A stretch of DNA of 57,788 bases from an uncultured Bacteroides sp. (GTDB lineage: Bacteria > Bacteroidota > Bacteroidia > Bacteroidales > Bacteroidaceae), in NCBI RefSeq assembly GCF_949298305.1, contig NZ_CASFWU010000017.1:1-57788 (forward strand), given 5' to 3'. This document shows positions 24,882 to 33,309 of this stretch, one piece after another. Within the stretch, counting starts at the first letter, position 1; the number at the start of each line of letters is the position of its first letter. The translations under genes were made by a program, and so were the position numbers. Below the pieces are notes generated by a model. That model saw only the letters and a list, made by a program, of their open reading frames with translations, did no database searches and had not been told where the DNA came from.

Positions 24882-26000
24882 TTACGCCTCGCCCGCCCCT
24901 GCGAACTCCATCAGGTAGGCCTTGACGAAACCGTCTATCTTGCCGTCCATCACGCCGTTCACGTCGCTGGTCTGGTAGTTGGTGCGGTGGTCCTTCACGC
25001 GGCGGTCGTCGAAGACGTAGCTGCGTATCTGCGAGCCCCACTCGATTTTCTTCTTGCCCGCCTCAATCTTGGCCTGCTCGGCCATGCGGTGCTTCATCTC
25101 CTTGTCGTAGAGCATGGAGCGGAGGAGGCGGAGGGCGTTCTCGCGGTTCTTGGGCTGGTCGCGCGTCTCGGTGTTCTCAATCAGGATTTCTTCTTCCTCG
25201 CCCGTGTAGGGGTCCTTGTACTGGTAGCGCAGACGGACGCCGGACTCCACCTTGTTCACGTTCTGGCCACCCGCGCCGCCGCTTCGGAAGGTATCCCACG
25301 AGATGCGGGCCGGCTCGATGTTCACCTCGATGGTATCGTCCACCAGCGGAGTGACAAACACGGAGGCGAATGAGGTCATGCGCTTGCCCTGGGCGTTGTA
25401 GGGCGACACGCGCACCAGGCGGTGCACGCCGTTCTCGCCCTTCAGGTAGCCGTAGGCATAGTCGCCGCTGATTTCGATGGTACAGGTCTTGATGCCCGCC
25501 TCGTCGCCTTCCTGCAGGTTGGCGATGGTGGCCTTGTAGCCGTGGGTCTCGGCGTAGCGCAGGTACATGCGCATCAGCATGCTGGCCCAGTCCTGGCTCT
25601 CCGTACCGCCGGCTCCGGAGTTGATTTTCAGCACGCAGTCCATCTGGTCGGCCTCTTCGCGCAGCATGTTCTTCAGTTCCAGGGCTTCGACGGCTTCGGC
25701 AGCCTTGGCATAAGCCTCGTCCACCTCCTCTTCGGTCACCAGCTCGTCCTTGTAGAAGTCGAACGCCAGCTGCAGTTCGTCGGCCAGGGTCTTCACTTCG
25801 TTGTAGCCGGAAATCCATTGCTGGAGTCCCTTCACTTTCTTCATCTGTGCTTCGGCGGCCTTCTGGTCGTCCCAGAAGCCGGGTGCCTGCGTGCGGAGCT
25901 GCTCCTCCTCCACCTGTATCTTCTTGCCTTCGATGTCCAGGTAGCGGCAGAGCGCCTCGGTGCGGTCTTTGATATCTTTCAGTTGTTCAGCGGTTATCAT
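24882..26000 (-). CDS. prfB: Peptide chain release factor 2
   Basis: 372 aa, normal RF2 length. GGQ motif in SGGAGGQNVNKVE, and the codon-recognition region GVHRLVRVSPYNAQGKR with SPY where E. coli has SPF. It ends translation at UGA and UAA. The frame is continuous from MITAEQL through RYLDIEGKK at codons 20-30, where many bacteria have an in-frame UGA and programmed +1 frameshift; here there is none, so that autoregulation is absent. A 183-bp structured repeat lies in its predicted leader and another downstream. Confidence 0.97.
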   Translation of the reverse strand: MITAEQLKDIKDRTEALCRYLDIEGKKIQVEEEQLRTQAPGFWDDQKAAEAQMKKVKGLQQWISGYNEVKTLADELQLAFDFYKDELVTEEEVDEAYAKAAEAVEALELKNMLREEADQMDCVLKINSGAGGTESQDWASMLMRMYLRYAETHGYKATIANLQEGDEAGIKTCTIEISGDYAYGYLKGENGVHRLVRVSPYNAQGKRMTSFASVFVTPLVDDTIEVNIEPARISWDTFRSGGAGGQNVNKVESGVRLRYQYKDPYTGEEEEILIENTETRDQPKNRENALRLLRSMLYDKEMKHRMAEQAKIEAGKKKIEWGSQIRSYVFDDRRVKDHRTNYQTSDVNGVMDGKIDGFVKAYLMEFAGAGEA

Positions 26001-26021
26001 ATATGAAATTATTTATGTTTT

Positions 26022-26204
26022 GCAAGTTTGTTAATAGGTTGTAGTCAAGGGGGTTAAGAAACTAAGGAGTTAAGCCGACGCCCTTGCAAAAGGCTTGTCG
26101 GTACGAGGGGAGTACCGGCCTTTAACTCCTCAGCCTGCCTCCGGCAGGCGATAACTCCCTTTAACTCCTTTAACTCCTGCAAGTTCCGCAAGTGCGGAAC
26201 TCGC
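26022..26204. repeat. GGAGTTAA-type structured repeat, copy D
   Basis: It lies in the predicted 5' leader of prfB. It begins GCAAGTTTGTTAATAGGTTG (shared with copy E), has GGAGTTAAGCCGA, GGCCTTTAACTCCTCA, hairpin GCCTGCC/GGCAGGC, GATAACTCC, TTAACTCC twice, and ends in hairpin AAGTTCCGCA/TGCGGAACT. Confidence 0.88.
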
Positions 26205-26228
26205 GTGAAAATACTTAGTTTCGGAGTG

Positions 26229-26236
26229 CAAAGGTA
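26229..26236 (-). promoter_or_regulatory. -7 box for prfB
   Basis: TACCTTTG on the minus strand. It implies a leader of about 220 nt containing repeat copy D. Confidence 0.5.
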
Positions 26237-26249
26237 TGAAAAAAACGGA

Positions 26250-26257
26250 TATATTTG
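26250..26257 (+). promoter_or_regulatory. -7 box for the M16 peptidase gene
   Basis: TATATTTG. It places the transcript start after the upstream in-frame ATG at 26236, so the ATG at 26284 is the start codon. Confidence 0.65.
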
Positions 26258-26283
26258 CAGGGATTATTCTAATAAGTCTATTT

Positions 26284-29208
26284 ATGAACACATTACTCAA
26301 GAAAATCGGCCTTCCGCTGCTTTGCCTGGCAGCCCTGGGCCTGAGCAGTTGCACGCAGAAGTACAGCTACGAGACAGTTCCCAACGACCCGCTCCAGGCG
26401 CGTATCTACACGCTGGACAACGGACTGAAAGTTTACATGACCGTCAACAAGGACGAACCGCGCATCCAGACGTACATCGCCGTGCGCGTGGGCGGCAAGA
26501 ACGACCCCGCCGAGACCACCGGCCTGGCCCACTACTTCGAGCACCTGATGTTCAAGGGCACCAGCCACTTCGGCACCATGAACTACGAAGCCGAGAAGCC
26601 CCTGCTGGACCAGATAGAGCAGACGTTCGAGGTCTACCGCAAGACGACGGACAGCCTGGAGCGCAAGGCCATCTACCACACCATCGACAGCCTTTCGTAC
26701 GAGGCCTCGAAATATGCCATCCCCAACGAGTACGACAAGCTGATGGCCGCCATCGGCGCCAACGGCACCAACGCCTACACCAGCTTCGACGTGACCTGCT
26801 ACACCGAGGACATCCCCAGCAACGAGGTGGAGAACTGGGCACGCATTCAGGCCGAGCGGTTCAAGAACTGCGTCATCCGCGGCTTCCACACCGAGCTGGA
26901 GACGGTGTACGAGGAGAAGAACATGTCACTGACCCGCGACTCGCGCAAGGTGTACGAGCAGACCCTCGCCGCCCTCTTCCCCCACCACCCCTACGGCACA
27001 CAGACCGTGCTGGGCACGCAGGAAGACCTGAAGAACCCCTCCATCACCAACATCAAGAACTATTATAAGACGTGGTACGTGCCCAACAACATGGCCATCT
27101 GCCTCAGCGGCGACTTCGACCCCGACCGGATGATTGCCATCCTCGACAAGTACTTCGGCGACATGCAGCCCAACCCCAACCTGCCCAAGCTCGACCTGCC
27201 CAAGGAGACGGACATCACCGCCCCCATCGTGCGCGAGGTGCTGGGCCCCGAGGCCGAGAACGTGACCCTGGCCTGGCGCTTCCCCGGCGCGGCCAGCAAG
27301 GAACTGGAGACGCTGCAAATCGTGTCGCAAATCCTGTATAACGGGAAGGCCGGCCTCATCGACCTCGACCTGATGCAGCAGCAGAAGGCCCTGAGCGCCT
27401 ACTGCTACCCCATGAGCATGAGCGACTACAGCGCCTTCATGATGGCCGGCCGGCCCAAGGCCGGACAGACGCTGGACGAGGTGAAGGACCTGCTGCTGGG
27501 CGAGCTGAAGAAGCTGCGCGAAGGCGACTTCGACGAGAGCCTGCTGGAGGCCAACATCAACAACTTCAAGCTCTACCAGCTCTACCAGCTGGAAAGCAAC
27601 AGCGCCCGTGCCGACTGGTTCGTGCAGTCGTTCATCAACGGCAGCCAGTGGGCCGACGAAGTGACCGCTCTGGACCGCATGGCCAAGCTGACGAAGCAGG
27701 ACGTGGTGGACTTCGCCAACAAGTATCTGAAGGACGACAACTACGCCGTCATCTACAAGCGTCAGGGCAAGGACCCCAACGAGATGAAGATAGCCAAGCC
27801 CGAAATCACCCCCATCGTGATGAACCGTGACACCGCCAGCGCCTTCCTGCGCGAACTGCAGGCCAGCGCCAAGGCCTCCACACCCATTGAGCCCGTCTTC
27901 CTGGACTACAGCAAAGACCTCAGCCAGCTCACCACCGGCAAGGGCGTGCCCGTGCTCTACAAGCAGAACACCTCCAACGACCTCTTCCAGCTGGTCTACC
28001 TCTTCGACATGGGCAACAACCAGGACAAGGCGCTGGGCACCGCCGCACAGTACCTGGAATACCTGGGCACCTCGGACCTGACACCCGAACAGGTGAAGAG
28101 CGAGTTCTACCGCATGGCCTGCTCGTTCTACGTGTCGCCGGGCAGCCGCCGCACCTACGTCACCCTCTCCGGCCTCAACGAAAACCTGCCCGCCGCCATG
28201 GCCCTCTTCGAGAAGCTGCTGGCCGACGCACAGGTGAACCCCGAAGCCTACACCAACATGGCCAACGACCAGCTGAAGGCACGCAAGGACGCCAAGCTGA
28301 ACCAGAGCACCAACTTCTCGCGCCTCATCAGCTACGTGAACTACGGCCCCAAGAACCCCTCGACCAACCTGCTGAGCGAAGCCGAACTGAAGGGCATGAA
28401 CCCGCAGGAACTGGTGGACCGCATCCACAGCCTGAACAGCTACAAGCACCGCATCCTGTACTACGGACCCAGCAGCGACAAGGAACTCGTCGCCCTGCTC
28501 GACAAGGAGCACCGCACACCCGACACGCTGAAGGACGTTCCGGCCGGCGACAACTTCAAGCAGCAGGCCACACCCGAGACGAAGATTTACCTGGCTCCCT
28601 ACGAGGCCAAGAACATCTACATGTCGCAAATCTCCAACCGCGGCGAGAAGTTTGACCCGTCCATCGAACCGGCCCGCCAGCTCTACAACGAGTACTTCGG
28701 CGGAGGCATGAACTCCATCGTCTTCCAGGAGATGCGCGAGAGCCGCGGACTGGCCTACTCGGCCTGGGCAGGTTTCAGCAAGCCCGGCTATGCCGACGAG
28801 GACTATTACTTCGTGTCGCAGATTTCGTCGCAGAACGACAAGATGCTCGACGCCATCAACACCTTCAACGACATCATCAACAACATGCCGCAGTCCGAAA
28901 CGGCCTTCAAGCTGGCCAAAGAAAGCATGATTACCCGCCTGCGCACCGACCGCATCACGAAGATGGGTGTCATCTGGGACTACATCGACGCACAGGACAT
29001 GGGTGAGACGGTGGACAGCCGCATCAAGCTCTTCAACGACGTGCAGAACATGACCCTGCAGGATGTCATCAACTTCCAGCAGAAATGGATCAAGGACCGC
29101 ACGTACAGCTACGGCATCCTGGGCGACAAGAAGGAACTCGACATGGAGGCGCTGAAGAAAATCGGCCCCGTCATCGAACTGACGCAGGAGGACATCTTCG
29201 GCTATTGA
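26284..29208 (+). CDS. M16 family zinc peptidase (insulinase/PqqL-like), lipoprotein
   Basis: 974 aa from MNTLLKKIGLPLL, chosen because it gives a clean lipoprotein signal (ALGLSSC) and lies 27 bp after a promoter box. The inverted zinc motif HYFEH is in TGLAHYFEHLMFKGT, with the downstream Glu in ELETVYEEKNM. Two M16 halves are visible: an active N-terminal half and an inactive C-terminal half (FGGGMNSIVFQEMRESRGLAYSAWAGF). Such peptidases degrade peptides in the periplasm. Codon use is strongly biased and GC-rich, suggesting high expression. A terminator follows at 29241-29275. Confidence 0.95.
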   Translation: MNTLLKKIGLPLLCLAALGLSSCTQKYSYETVPNDPLQARIYTLDNGLKVYMTVNKDEPRIQTYIAVRVGGKNDPAETTGLAHYFEHLMFKGTSHFGTMNYEAEKPLLDQIEQTFEVYRKTTDSLERKAIYHTIDSLSYEASKYAIPNEYDKLMAAIGANGTNAYTSFDVTCYTEDIPSNEVENWARIQAERFKNCVIRGFHTELETVYEEKNMSLTRDSRKVYEQTLAALFPHHPYGTQTVLGTQEDLKNPSITNIKNYYKTWYVPNNMAICLSGDFDPDRMIAILDKYFGDMQPNPNLPKLDLPKETDITAPIVREVLGPEAENVTLAWRFPGAASKELETLQIVSQILYNGKAGLIDLDLMQQQKALSAYCYPMSMSDYSAFMMAGRPKAGQTLDEVKDLLLGELKKLREGDFDESLLEANINNFKLYQLYQLESNSARADWFVQSFINGSQWADEVTALDRMAKLTKQDVVDFANKYLKDDNYAVIYKRQGKDPNEMKIAKPEITPIVMNRDTASAFLRELQASAKASTPIEPVFLDYSKDLSQLTTGKGVPVLYKQNTSNDLFQLVYLFDMGNNQDKALGTAAQYLEYLGTSDLTPEQVKSEFYRMACSFYVSPGSRRTYVTLSGLNENLPAAMALFEKLLADAQVNPEAYTNMANDQLKARKDAKLNQSTNFSRLISYVNYGPKNPSTNLLSEAELKGMNPQELVDRIHSLNSYKHRILYYGPSSDKELVALLDKEHRTPDTLKDVPAGDNFKQQATPETKIYLAPYEAKNIYMSQISNRGEKFDPSIEPARQLYNEYFGGGMNSIVFQEMRESRGLAYSAWAGFSKPGYADEDYYFVSQISSQNDKMLDAINTFNDIINNMPQSETAFKLAKESMITRLRTDRITKMGVIWDYIDAQDMGETVDSRIKLFNDVQNMTLQDVINFQQKWIKDRTYSYGILGDKKELDMEALKKIGPVIELTQEDIFGY

Positions 29209-29240
29209 CAAGCCGAATGACGGAAGCTCCAGAACTGAAG

Positions 29241-29275
29241 AACCGGCAGCGGACAACAGCACGCTGCCGGTTTTC
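29241..29275 (+). terminator. Rho-independent terminator after the M16 gene
   Basis: An 11-bp stem AACCGGCAGCG / CGCTGCCGGTT (29241-29251 and 29262-29272) followed by TTCC. Confidence 0.65.
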
Positions 29276-29333
29276 CATTCAAACCGGCACGACCGGCTTC
29301 CGTCCGTACATCCGAAATCTATTTACCAACAAA

Positions 29334-29341
29334 TATATTTG
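29334..29341 (+). promoter_or_regulatory. -7 box directly before the GH43 gene
   Basis: TATATTTG, only 4 bp before the ATG at 29346. If used, the transcript would start at or within the start codon (leaderless), or translation starts at a later Met. Confidence 0.4.
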
Positions 29342-29345
29342 CAAA

Positions 29346-31424
29346 ATGAAGAAACAAAGCTACAACATGCTGTACACATGCCTTTTGTGTACGACCATGA
29401 CACTCTCTGCCCAGCAGGCATCCGGTGCCGCCCTGGCAGACAACAAGCCGGCAACGACCATCGGCACAGGCAACCCCTACCTGCCCCTTTGGGAACACCT
29501 GCCCGACGGAGAACCGCGGGTGTTTGAAGACCCCGACAACCCCGGCAAGTACCGCGTCTACATCATCGGCTCGCACGACGTCCGCTTCGACAGTTACTGC
29601 GGCGCCGACATCCGCATGTGGTCGGCTCCCGTCGACGACCTGACCGACTGGCGGGACGAAGGCCCCATCTTCACCTATCACATCCAAAACCAGTGGGACG
29701 TGATGTATGCCCCCGACCTGGTCGAAATCAAGAAGAAGGACGGAACGAAGGAGTACTACCTCTACCCCCACAGCCGCGGACAGAACCGCGAAGCCATGGT
29801 GTGCAAAGGCAGCCGTCCCGACGGTCCCTTCACGCCCGTCAACCTGAACGAGGACGGCACCCGCACCGTGCCCGGCAGCTTCCTGGGCTTCGACCCCTCC
29901 ATCTTTGTGGAGAACATTACCGACCCCAACGACCCGGACTATGAGATTGGCTTCCGCGCCTACGGCTTCTGGGGCTTCCAACGGTCGTCGGCAGCCCAAC
30001 TGGACCAGAACACCATGTACTCCGTCCGCCCGGGAACCGAGATTATCCCCTACTTCATCCCGGCCAGCAGCCGCTACGGAGCCGTCAAGGACCCCGAAGG
30101 GACTACCTACCCCGCCCTCTACAAGGAACAGAAGCCCACGGAGTTCAACTTCTTCGAGGCCTCGTCCATCCGCCAGGTGGGCAACAAATACGTGATGATA
30201 TTCTCCGGCTACTCCGGCCCCGACTACGGACTGGGCAGCAGCAACTCCACCCTCCGCTATGCCTACGGCGACTCGCCGCTGGGTCCGTGGCGCAGCGGCG
30301 GCGTGCTGGTCGATTCGCGCGGCGTAGTCCTCAACCAGGACGGCAGCAAGCTGCAGACCACCAATGCCGGACACAACACCCACGGCAGCCTGCAGGAAAT
30401 CAACGGCCAGTGGTACGTGTTCTACCACCGTCCGCCGCGAGGCTTCGGCTTTGCCCGCCAGGCCATGGTGGCTCCCGTTGCCATCCAGTGGGACGAGAAG
30501 CCGGTGGCCGAAGGCGGCAAGGTGGTCATCACCGGATACGACCCCTATTCGGCAGACAACACCTGGACGGCCAAGGCCAGCAACGGCGACGCCTATACGG
30601 GAGCCGAAGTCACCTCGGAAGGCTTCCAAATCTTTGGTCTCGACCCCTACAAGTACTACTCCGCCGGCTATGCCTGCTACCTCTCCAACGTAGGCAGCCA
30701 GCAGGACTCCTGGGACATCTGGGACAACAACATGCCCATCTCCGTGCAGGGCGGCGACATCATCGGCTACAAATACTTCGGATTCGGCGGACTGGACAAG
30801 GCACAGAAGGGACTGAAGCCCTTTGCCGGAACCAAGGAAGGCAACCGGACCGCGTTCAACCTCTTCCTGATACCCGAAACGGACGCTTCCTTCAAAATCA
30901 ACATCTGGCTGGACGGCCCGTGGGACAACAGCACCTGGAAGGGTAAGAAGATAGGCGAAATCAACGTTCCCGCCAACTCCGCCCGCAAGTTCACACAGGT
31001 CACCGCAGACGTGTCGGAAGCCGTGGACAAGCTGGACAAGAAGCACGCCATCTACCTGGTGGCCGAAGGCGGTTCCAACGGAAAGCTCTGCACGCTGCTG
31101 GGTCTGGGCTTCAGCGCCAACGGTCAGTCGCTGGACTATCCTGCCGTACCCGAAATCTCGATTACGGTCAACGGCCTGAAGGTTGACCTGCCCGCCACGC
31201 CGGTAAGGTCTACCAACGCCAACGGCATCACTGGCTATGACCAGTACGAAGCCCGCTTCACACTGCCCGCCGGCACCAACGGCACTCCGAAGGTAGCCGC
31301 CTCGGCCAGCGACCCGAGCGTCAAGATAGACATCACACAGCCCGCGTCAAGGGACGGCAAGGCCGTGGTGAAGTTCGACTACAAAGGTAAGGTGAAAACC
31401 TACACCGTGGTGATGACGGAATAG
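29346..31424 (+). CDS. Glycoside hydrolase family 43-like protein with CBM6-like domain
   Basis: 692 aa. A signal peptide (MLYTCLLCTTMTLSAQQA) is followed by a five-bladed propeller (about residues 35-400): GNPYLPLWEHLPDGEPRVFED, VYIIGSHDVRFDS, WDVMYAPDLVE, FLGFDPSIFVE, FEASSIRQVGNKYVMIFSG and NAGHNTHGSLQEI give the expected acidic residues. About residues 420-600 form a CBM6-like jelly roll (KIGEINVPANSARKFTQVT, KKHAIYLVAEGG). The last 80 residues look Ig-like. It probably trims arabino- or galacto-configured side chains outside the cytoplasm; specificity and subfamily cannot be set by eye. It is not next to SusC/SusD genes. Confidence 0.88.
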   Translation: MKKQSYNMLYTCLLCTTMTLSAQQASGAALADNKPATTIGTGNPYLPLWEHLPDGEPRVFEDPDNPGKYRVYIIGSHDVRFDSYCGADIRMWSAPVDDLTDWRDEGPIFTYHIQNQWDVMYAPDLVEIKKKDGTKEYYLYPHSRGQNREAMVCKGSRPDGPFTPVNLNEDGTRTVPGSFLGFDPSIFVENITDPNDPDYEIGFRAYGFWGFQRSSAAQLDQNTMYSVRPGTEIIPYFIPASSRYGAVKDPEGTTYPALYKEQKPTEFNFFEASSIRQVGNKYVMIFSGYSGPDYGLGSSNSTLRYAYGDSPLGPWRSGGVLVDSRGVVLNQDGSKLQTTNAGHNTHGSLQEINGQWYVFYHRPPRGFGFARQAMVAPVAIQWDEKPVAEGGKVVITGYDPYSADNTWTAKASNGDAYTGAEVTSEGFQIFGLDPYKYYSAGYACYLSNVGSQQDSWDIWDNNMPISVQGGDIIGYKYFGFGGLDKAQKGLKPFAGTKEGNRTAFNLFLIPETDASFKINIWLDGPWDNSTWKGKKIGEINVPANSARKFTQVTADVSEAVDKLDKKHAIYLVAEGGSNGKLCTLLGLGFSANGQSLDYPAVPEISITVNGLKVDLPATPVRSTNANGITGYDQYEARFTLPAGTNGTPKVAASASDPSVKIDITQPASRDGKAVVKFDYKGKVKTYTVVMTE

Positions 31425-31450
31425 CCTGAAACGCGGAGGTGTGTCAAAAC

Positions 31451-31480
31451 TAAAAGCGGCTGACTTCTTGTCGGCTTTTA
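31451..31480 (+). terminator. Hairpin after the GH43 gene
   Basis: Stem TAAAAGC / GCTTTTA (31451-31457 and 31474-31480), 27 bp after the stop codon. Confidence 0.5.
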
Positions 31481-31550
31481 GGCACGGATTACACGGAAAA
31501 CACGGAGAAAGAAAAATAAGCATCCGTGAGTTTCCGTGTAATCCGTGCCT
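31480..31550. repeat. Long inverted repeat (GGCACGGATTACACGG family), copy 2
   Basis: Left arm GGCACGGATTACACGG AAAACACGG, right arm its near complement ending CCGTGTAATCCGTGCC. Confidence 0.85.
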
Positions 31551-31598
31551 AAAGGAAAGCGATTCCTTCATTTGGCACATCCCCACGGCCTCCCTCCC

Positions 31599-31668
31599 GG
31601 CACGGTTGACACGGGGAAACACGGCAAAACAAGTCTGTATGCCGATGAAGCCCCGTGTCGTCCGTGCC
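31599..31668. repeat. Long inverted repeat (GGCACGGATTACACGG family), copy 3
   Basis: A more diverged copy: arms GGCACGGTTGACACGGGG and CCCCGTGTCGTCCGTGCC keep pairing while differing from copy 2. Confidence 0.8.
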
Positions 31669-31705
31669 TTGTCGTATCTGCCCCCCGCTGTCCGCCCCTT
31701 GTCAA

Positions 31706-31815
31706 GTGGACGCTTGCATGGCTCGCAGACCATGCAAGCACGGTACGCGGAAGATGCCTGCATGGTACGCGGACCGTGCAAGCATTCTCCAAGCACCGTG
31801 CAAGCATCCTCCAAG
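31706..31815 (+). repeat. 22-bp tandem array 2 (five units)
   Basis: Units start at 31706, 31728, 31750, 31772 and 31794. The last two are GACCGTGCAAGCATTCTC and CACCGTGCAAGCATCCTC followed by CAAG; earlier units are diverged (GACCATGCAAGCACGG, GAAGATGCCTGCATGG). Confidence 0.85.
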
Positions 31816-31904
31816 ACGGATAATAAAACACAGATTATCAGAAAGATGCGAATTGCCGACACCACCTGCGGCCACGGGACAGACCGCAGAAAGGATGTCC
31901 TCAC

Positions 31905-33125
31905 CTACTGCCCGAAGCGCCAGCCCAGACCCAGCATCAGGTTGTTGGGGTCCTTGAAGTTGCTCAGCTGGTAGCCCACGTGGAGGAAGAGGCGGCGGGT
32001 GAGGAAGGTCTTCAGGGCCAGTATCTGGTAGAAGCCGCGGGTGTCCTCGCCCTGCTGGACGAGGTTGCGGCCCACACCGACGTTCACCGAAAAGATGGGC
32101 ATGTTCAGCTCGGCGCGGAGGGAGAGGCCCACGGCGAACTGCTCGCGGAAGGGAGGACGGTAGAACTTCATCTCGCCGCCGCTGACGTCGTCCACCCGAT
32201 AGTCCTTCAGGTTGGCGCCCTCGTCGTACTGCGCGTCGAGCGAAAGGCCCGCCCGGAAGTATTGGTTCACCACATACATGGGGTTGAAGTTCAGTCCCAG
32301 CACGGCAAACGAACCGGGCACCAGCTCGGCGTGCTCCACTCCCCCCTCGTTCCAGAAGAGGCCCCGCTTGCGGGTGGAGCCGTAGAGCACCAGGTCGTAG
32401 CCCAGGCGGCCGCGGAAAGAAGAAGCGGTTTCTTCCTGCACGGAGGCCTGTACGCCGCCGGCCGGAGCGCCGAAGGTGCGCACCACGCCGATGCGGGCAC
32501 CCACGGTGTTGACGCCCGAGTTGGGATAATGGGTATTGCCGTTGGAGTAGTGCGTCAGGTCGATGCCGGCGGTCAGGCTCCACTGCGGCGCCATCTGCCA
32601 GTTGAGGAAGAAGCCCGCATTGATATAGGCATTGACGGGCGAGCCCACCACGTCGTTGTAGGGATTGGTGTCGGGATTGTACTTCTTCCAGCCGAAGGAG
32701 GCGCCGAAGTTCCACTCGTAGTCCAGCGTCAGGCGGGACGAGAGGCGGGCGATGCGCGAACCCTGGAAGGCATAGACGGCCACGGGCGTGCCCACCTCGG
32801 CAGCGTTGAAGAAAGTGTTGTAGGCCACGCCGATGCCCTGGTAGGCGTGGGGATAGAGTCTGCCCAGGCGCGAATCGGGCGAGAACTGGAAGGCATACTT
32901 CAGGTGGATGCCCAGCGCGGTGTTTATGGGGCTGCCGGCGGCGTTGTTCCCCTCGAAGAAACTGCGGGTGGGGAATACGTAGCCGGGGCGGACGTCGACG
33001 CCCAGGCGGTGGACCACGCCGCGGCGAACGGAGTCGGCCGGTTGTTGCAGGACCTGGGCGCGGAGGCTGCCGGCCACGCACAGCAGGCAGCAGACCAGGG
33101 AGGAGAAGAGGGTTTTCCGGTTCAT
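31905..33125 (-). CDS. Acyloxyacyl hydrolase / PagL-like lipid A 3-O-deacylase
   Basis: 406 aa with a signal peptide (MNRKTLFSSLVCCLLCVAGSLRAQ). The body alternates amphipathic strands and ends in ...LGWRFGQ, as in an outer membrane barrel. The PagL-type catalytic motif LTHYSNGNTHYPNSGVN has the His-x-Ser dyad and the following PN. PagL removes the 3-O acyl chain of lipid A; Bacteroidetes members are longer than the 170-aa Pseudomonas enzyme, and an extra domain seems to be present in the second half. The upstream lipoprotein gene is probably cotranscribed. Confidence 0.82.
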   Translation of the reverse strand: MNRKTLFSSLVCCLLCVAGSLRAQVLQQPADSVRRGVVHRLGVDVRPGYVFPTRSFFEGNNAAGSPINTALGIHLKYAFQFSPDSRLGRLYPHAYQGIGVAYNTFFNAAEVGTPVAVYAFQGSRIARLSSRLTLDYEWNFGASFGWKKYNPDTNPYNDVVGSPVNAYINAGFFLNWQMAPQWSLTAGIDLTHYSNGNTHYPNSGVNTVGARIGVVRTFGAPAGGVQASVQEETASSFRGRLGYDLVLYGSTRKRGLFWNEGGVEHAELVPGSFAVLGLNFNPMYVVNQYFRAGLSLDAQYDEGANLKDYRVDDVSGGEMKFYRPPFREQFAVGLSLRAELNMPIFSVNVGVGRNLVQQGEDTRGFYQILALKTFLTRRLFLHVGYQLSNFKDPNNLMLGLGWRFGQ

Positions 33126-33151
33126 GAGGAGGAAGAGGTTAGTTCAGTTTC

Positions 33152-33306
33152 ACAAGTTTATGAATAGGTTGCAGACAAGGAGTCAAGGAGTCAGGAAGGC
33201 AAGGCGCTGAGCCGATGCCTTGCAAAGGCTTGTCAGTATAGCGGGAGTATCGGCCTTTGACTCCTCAGCCTGCCCGGAGCGGGCAATAACTCCCATTAAC
33301 TCCAGT
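33152..33306. repeat. GGAGTTAA-type structured repeat, copy E
   Basis: It lies between the lipoprotein and PagL-like genes. It begins ACAAGTTTATGAATAGGTTG (as in D) and has AAGGAGTCAAGGAGTCAGG, GAGCCGATG, TATCGGCCTTTGACTCCTCA, hairpin GCCTGCCCGGAGCGGGC and ATAACTCC. Confidence 0.85.
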
Positions 33307-33309
33307 CAG

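Larger units (their letters stand above)
31425..31904. other. Gene-free, repeat-packed stretch between convergent genes
   Basis: It holds, in order, a terminator-like hairpin, two long inverted repeats of the CACGGATTACACGG family and a five-unit 22-bp array. Open frames here are by-products of the repeats. Confidence 0.8.

Noticed and set aside
24882..26000. A programmed +1 frameshift in prfB.
   Set aside because: Codons 20-30 read straight through (CRYLDIEG) with no UGA.
26236..26283. An earlier start codon for the M16 gene at 26236.
   Set aside because: It lies upstream of the TATATTTG box and would place a second hydrophobic segment before the lipoprotein signal.
31441..31974. A 177-codon ORF in the GH43-PagL gap.
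   Set aside because: It is made of the palindromes and the 22-bp array read as codons, with no protein features.
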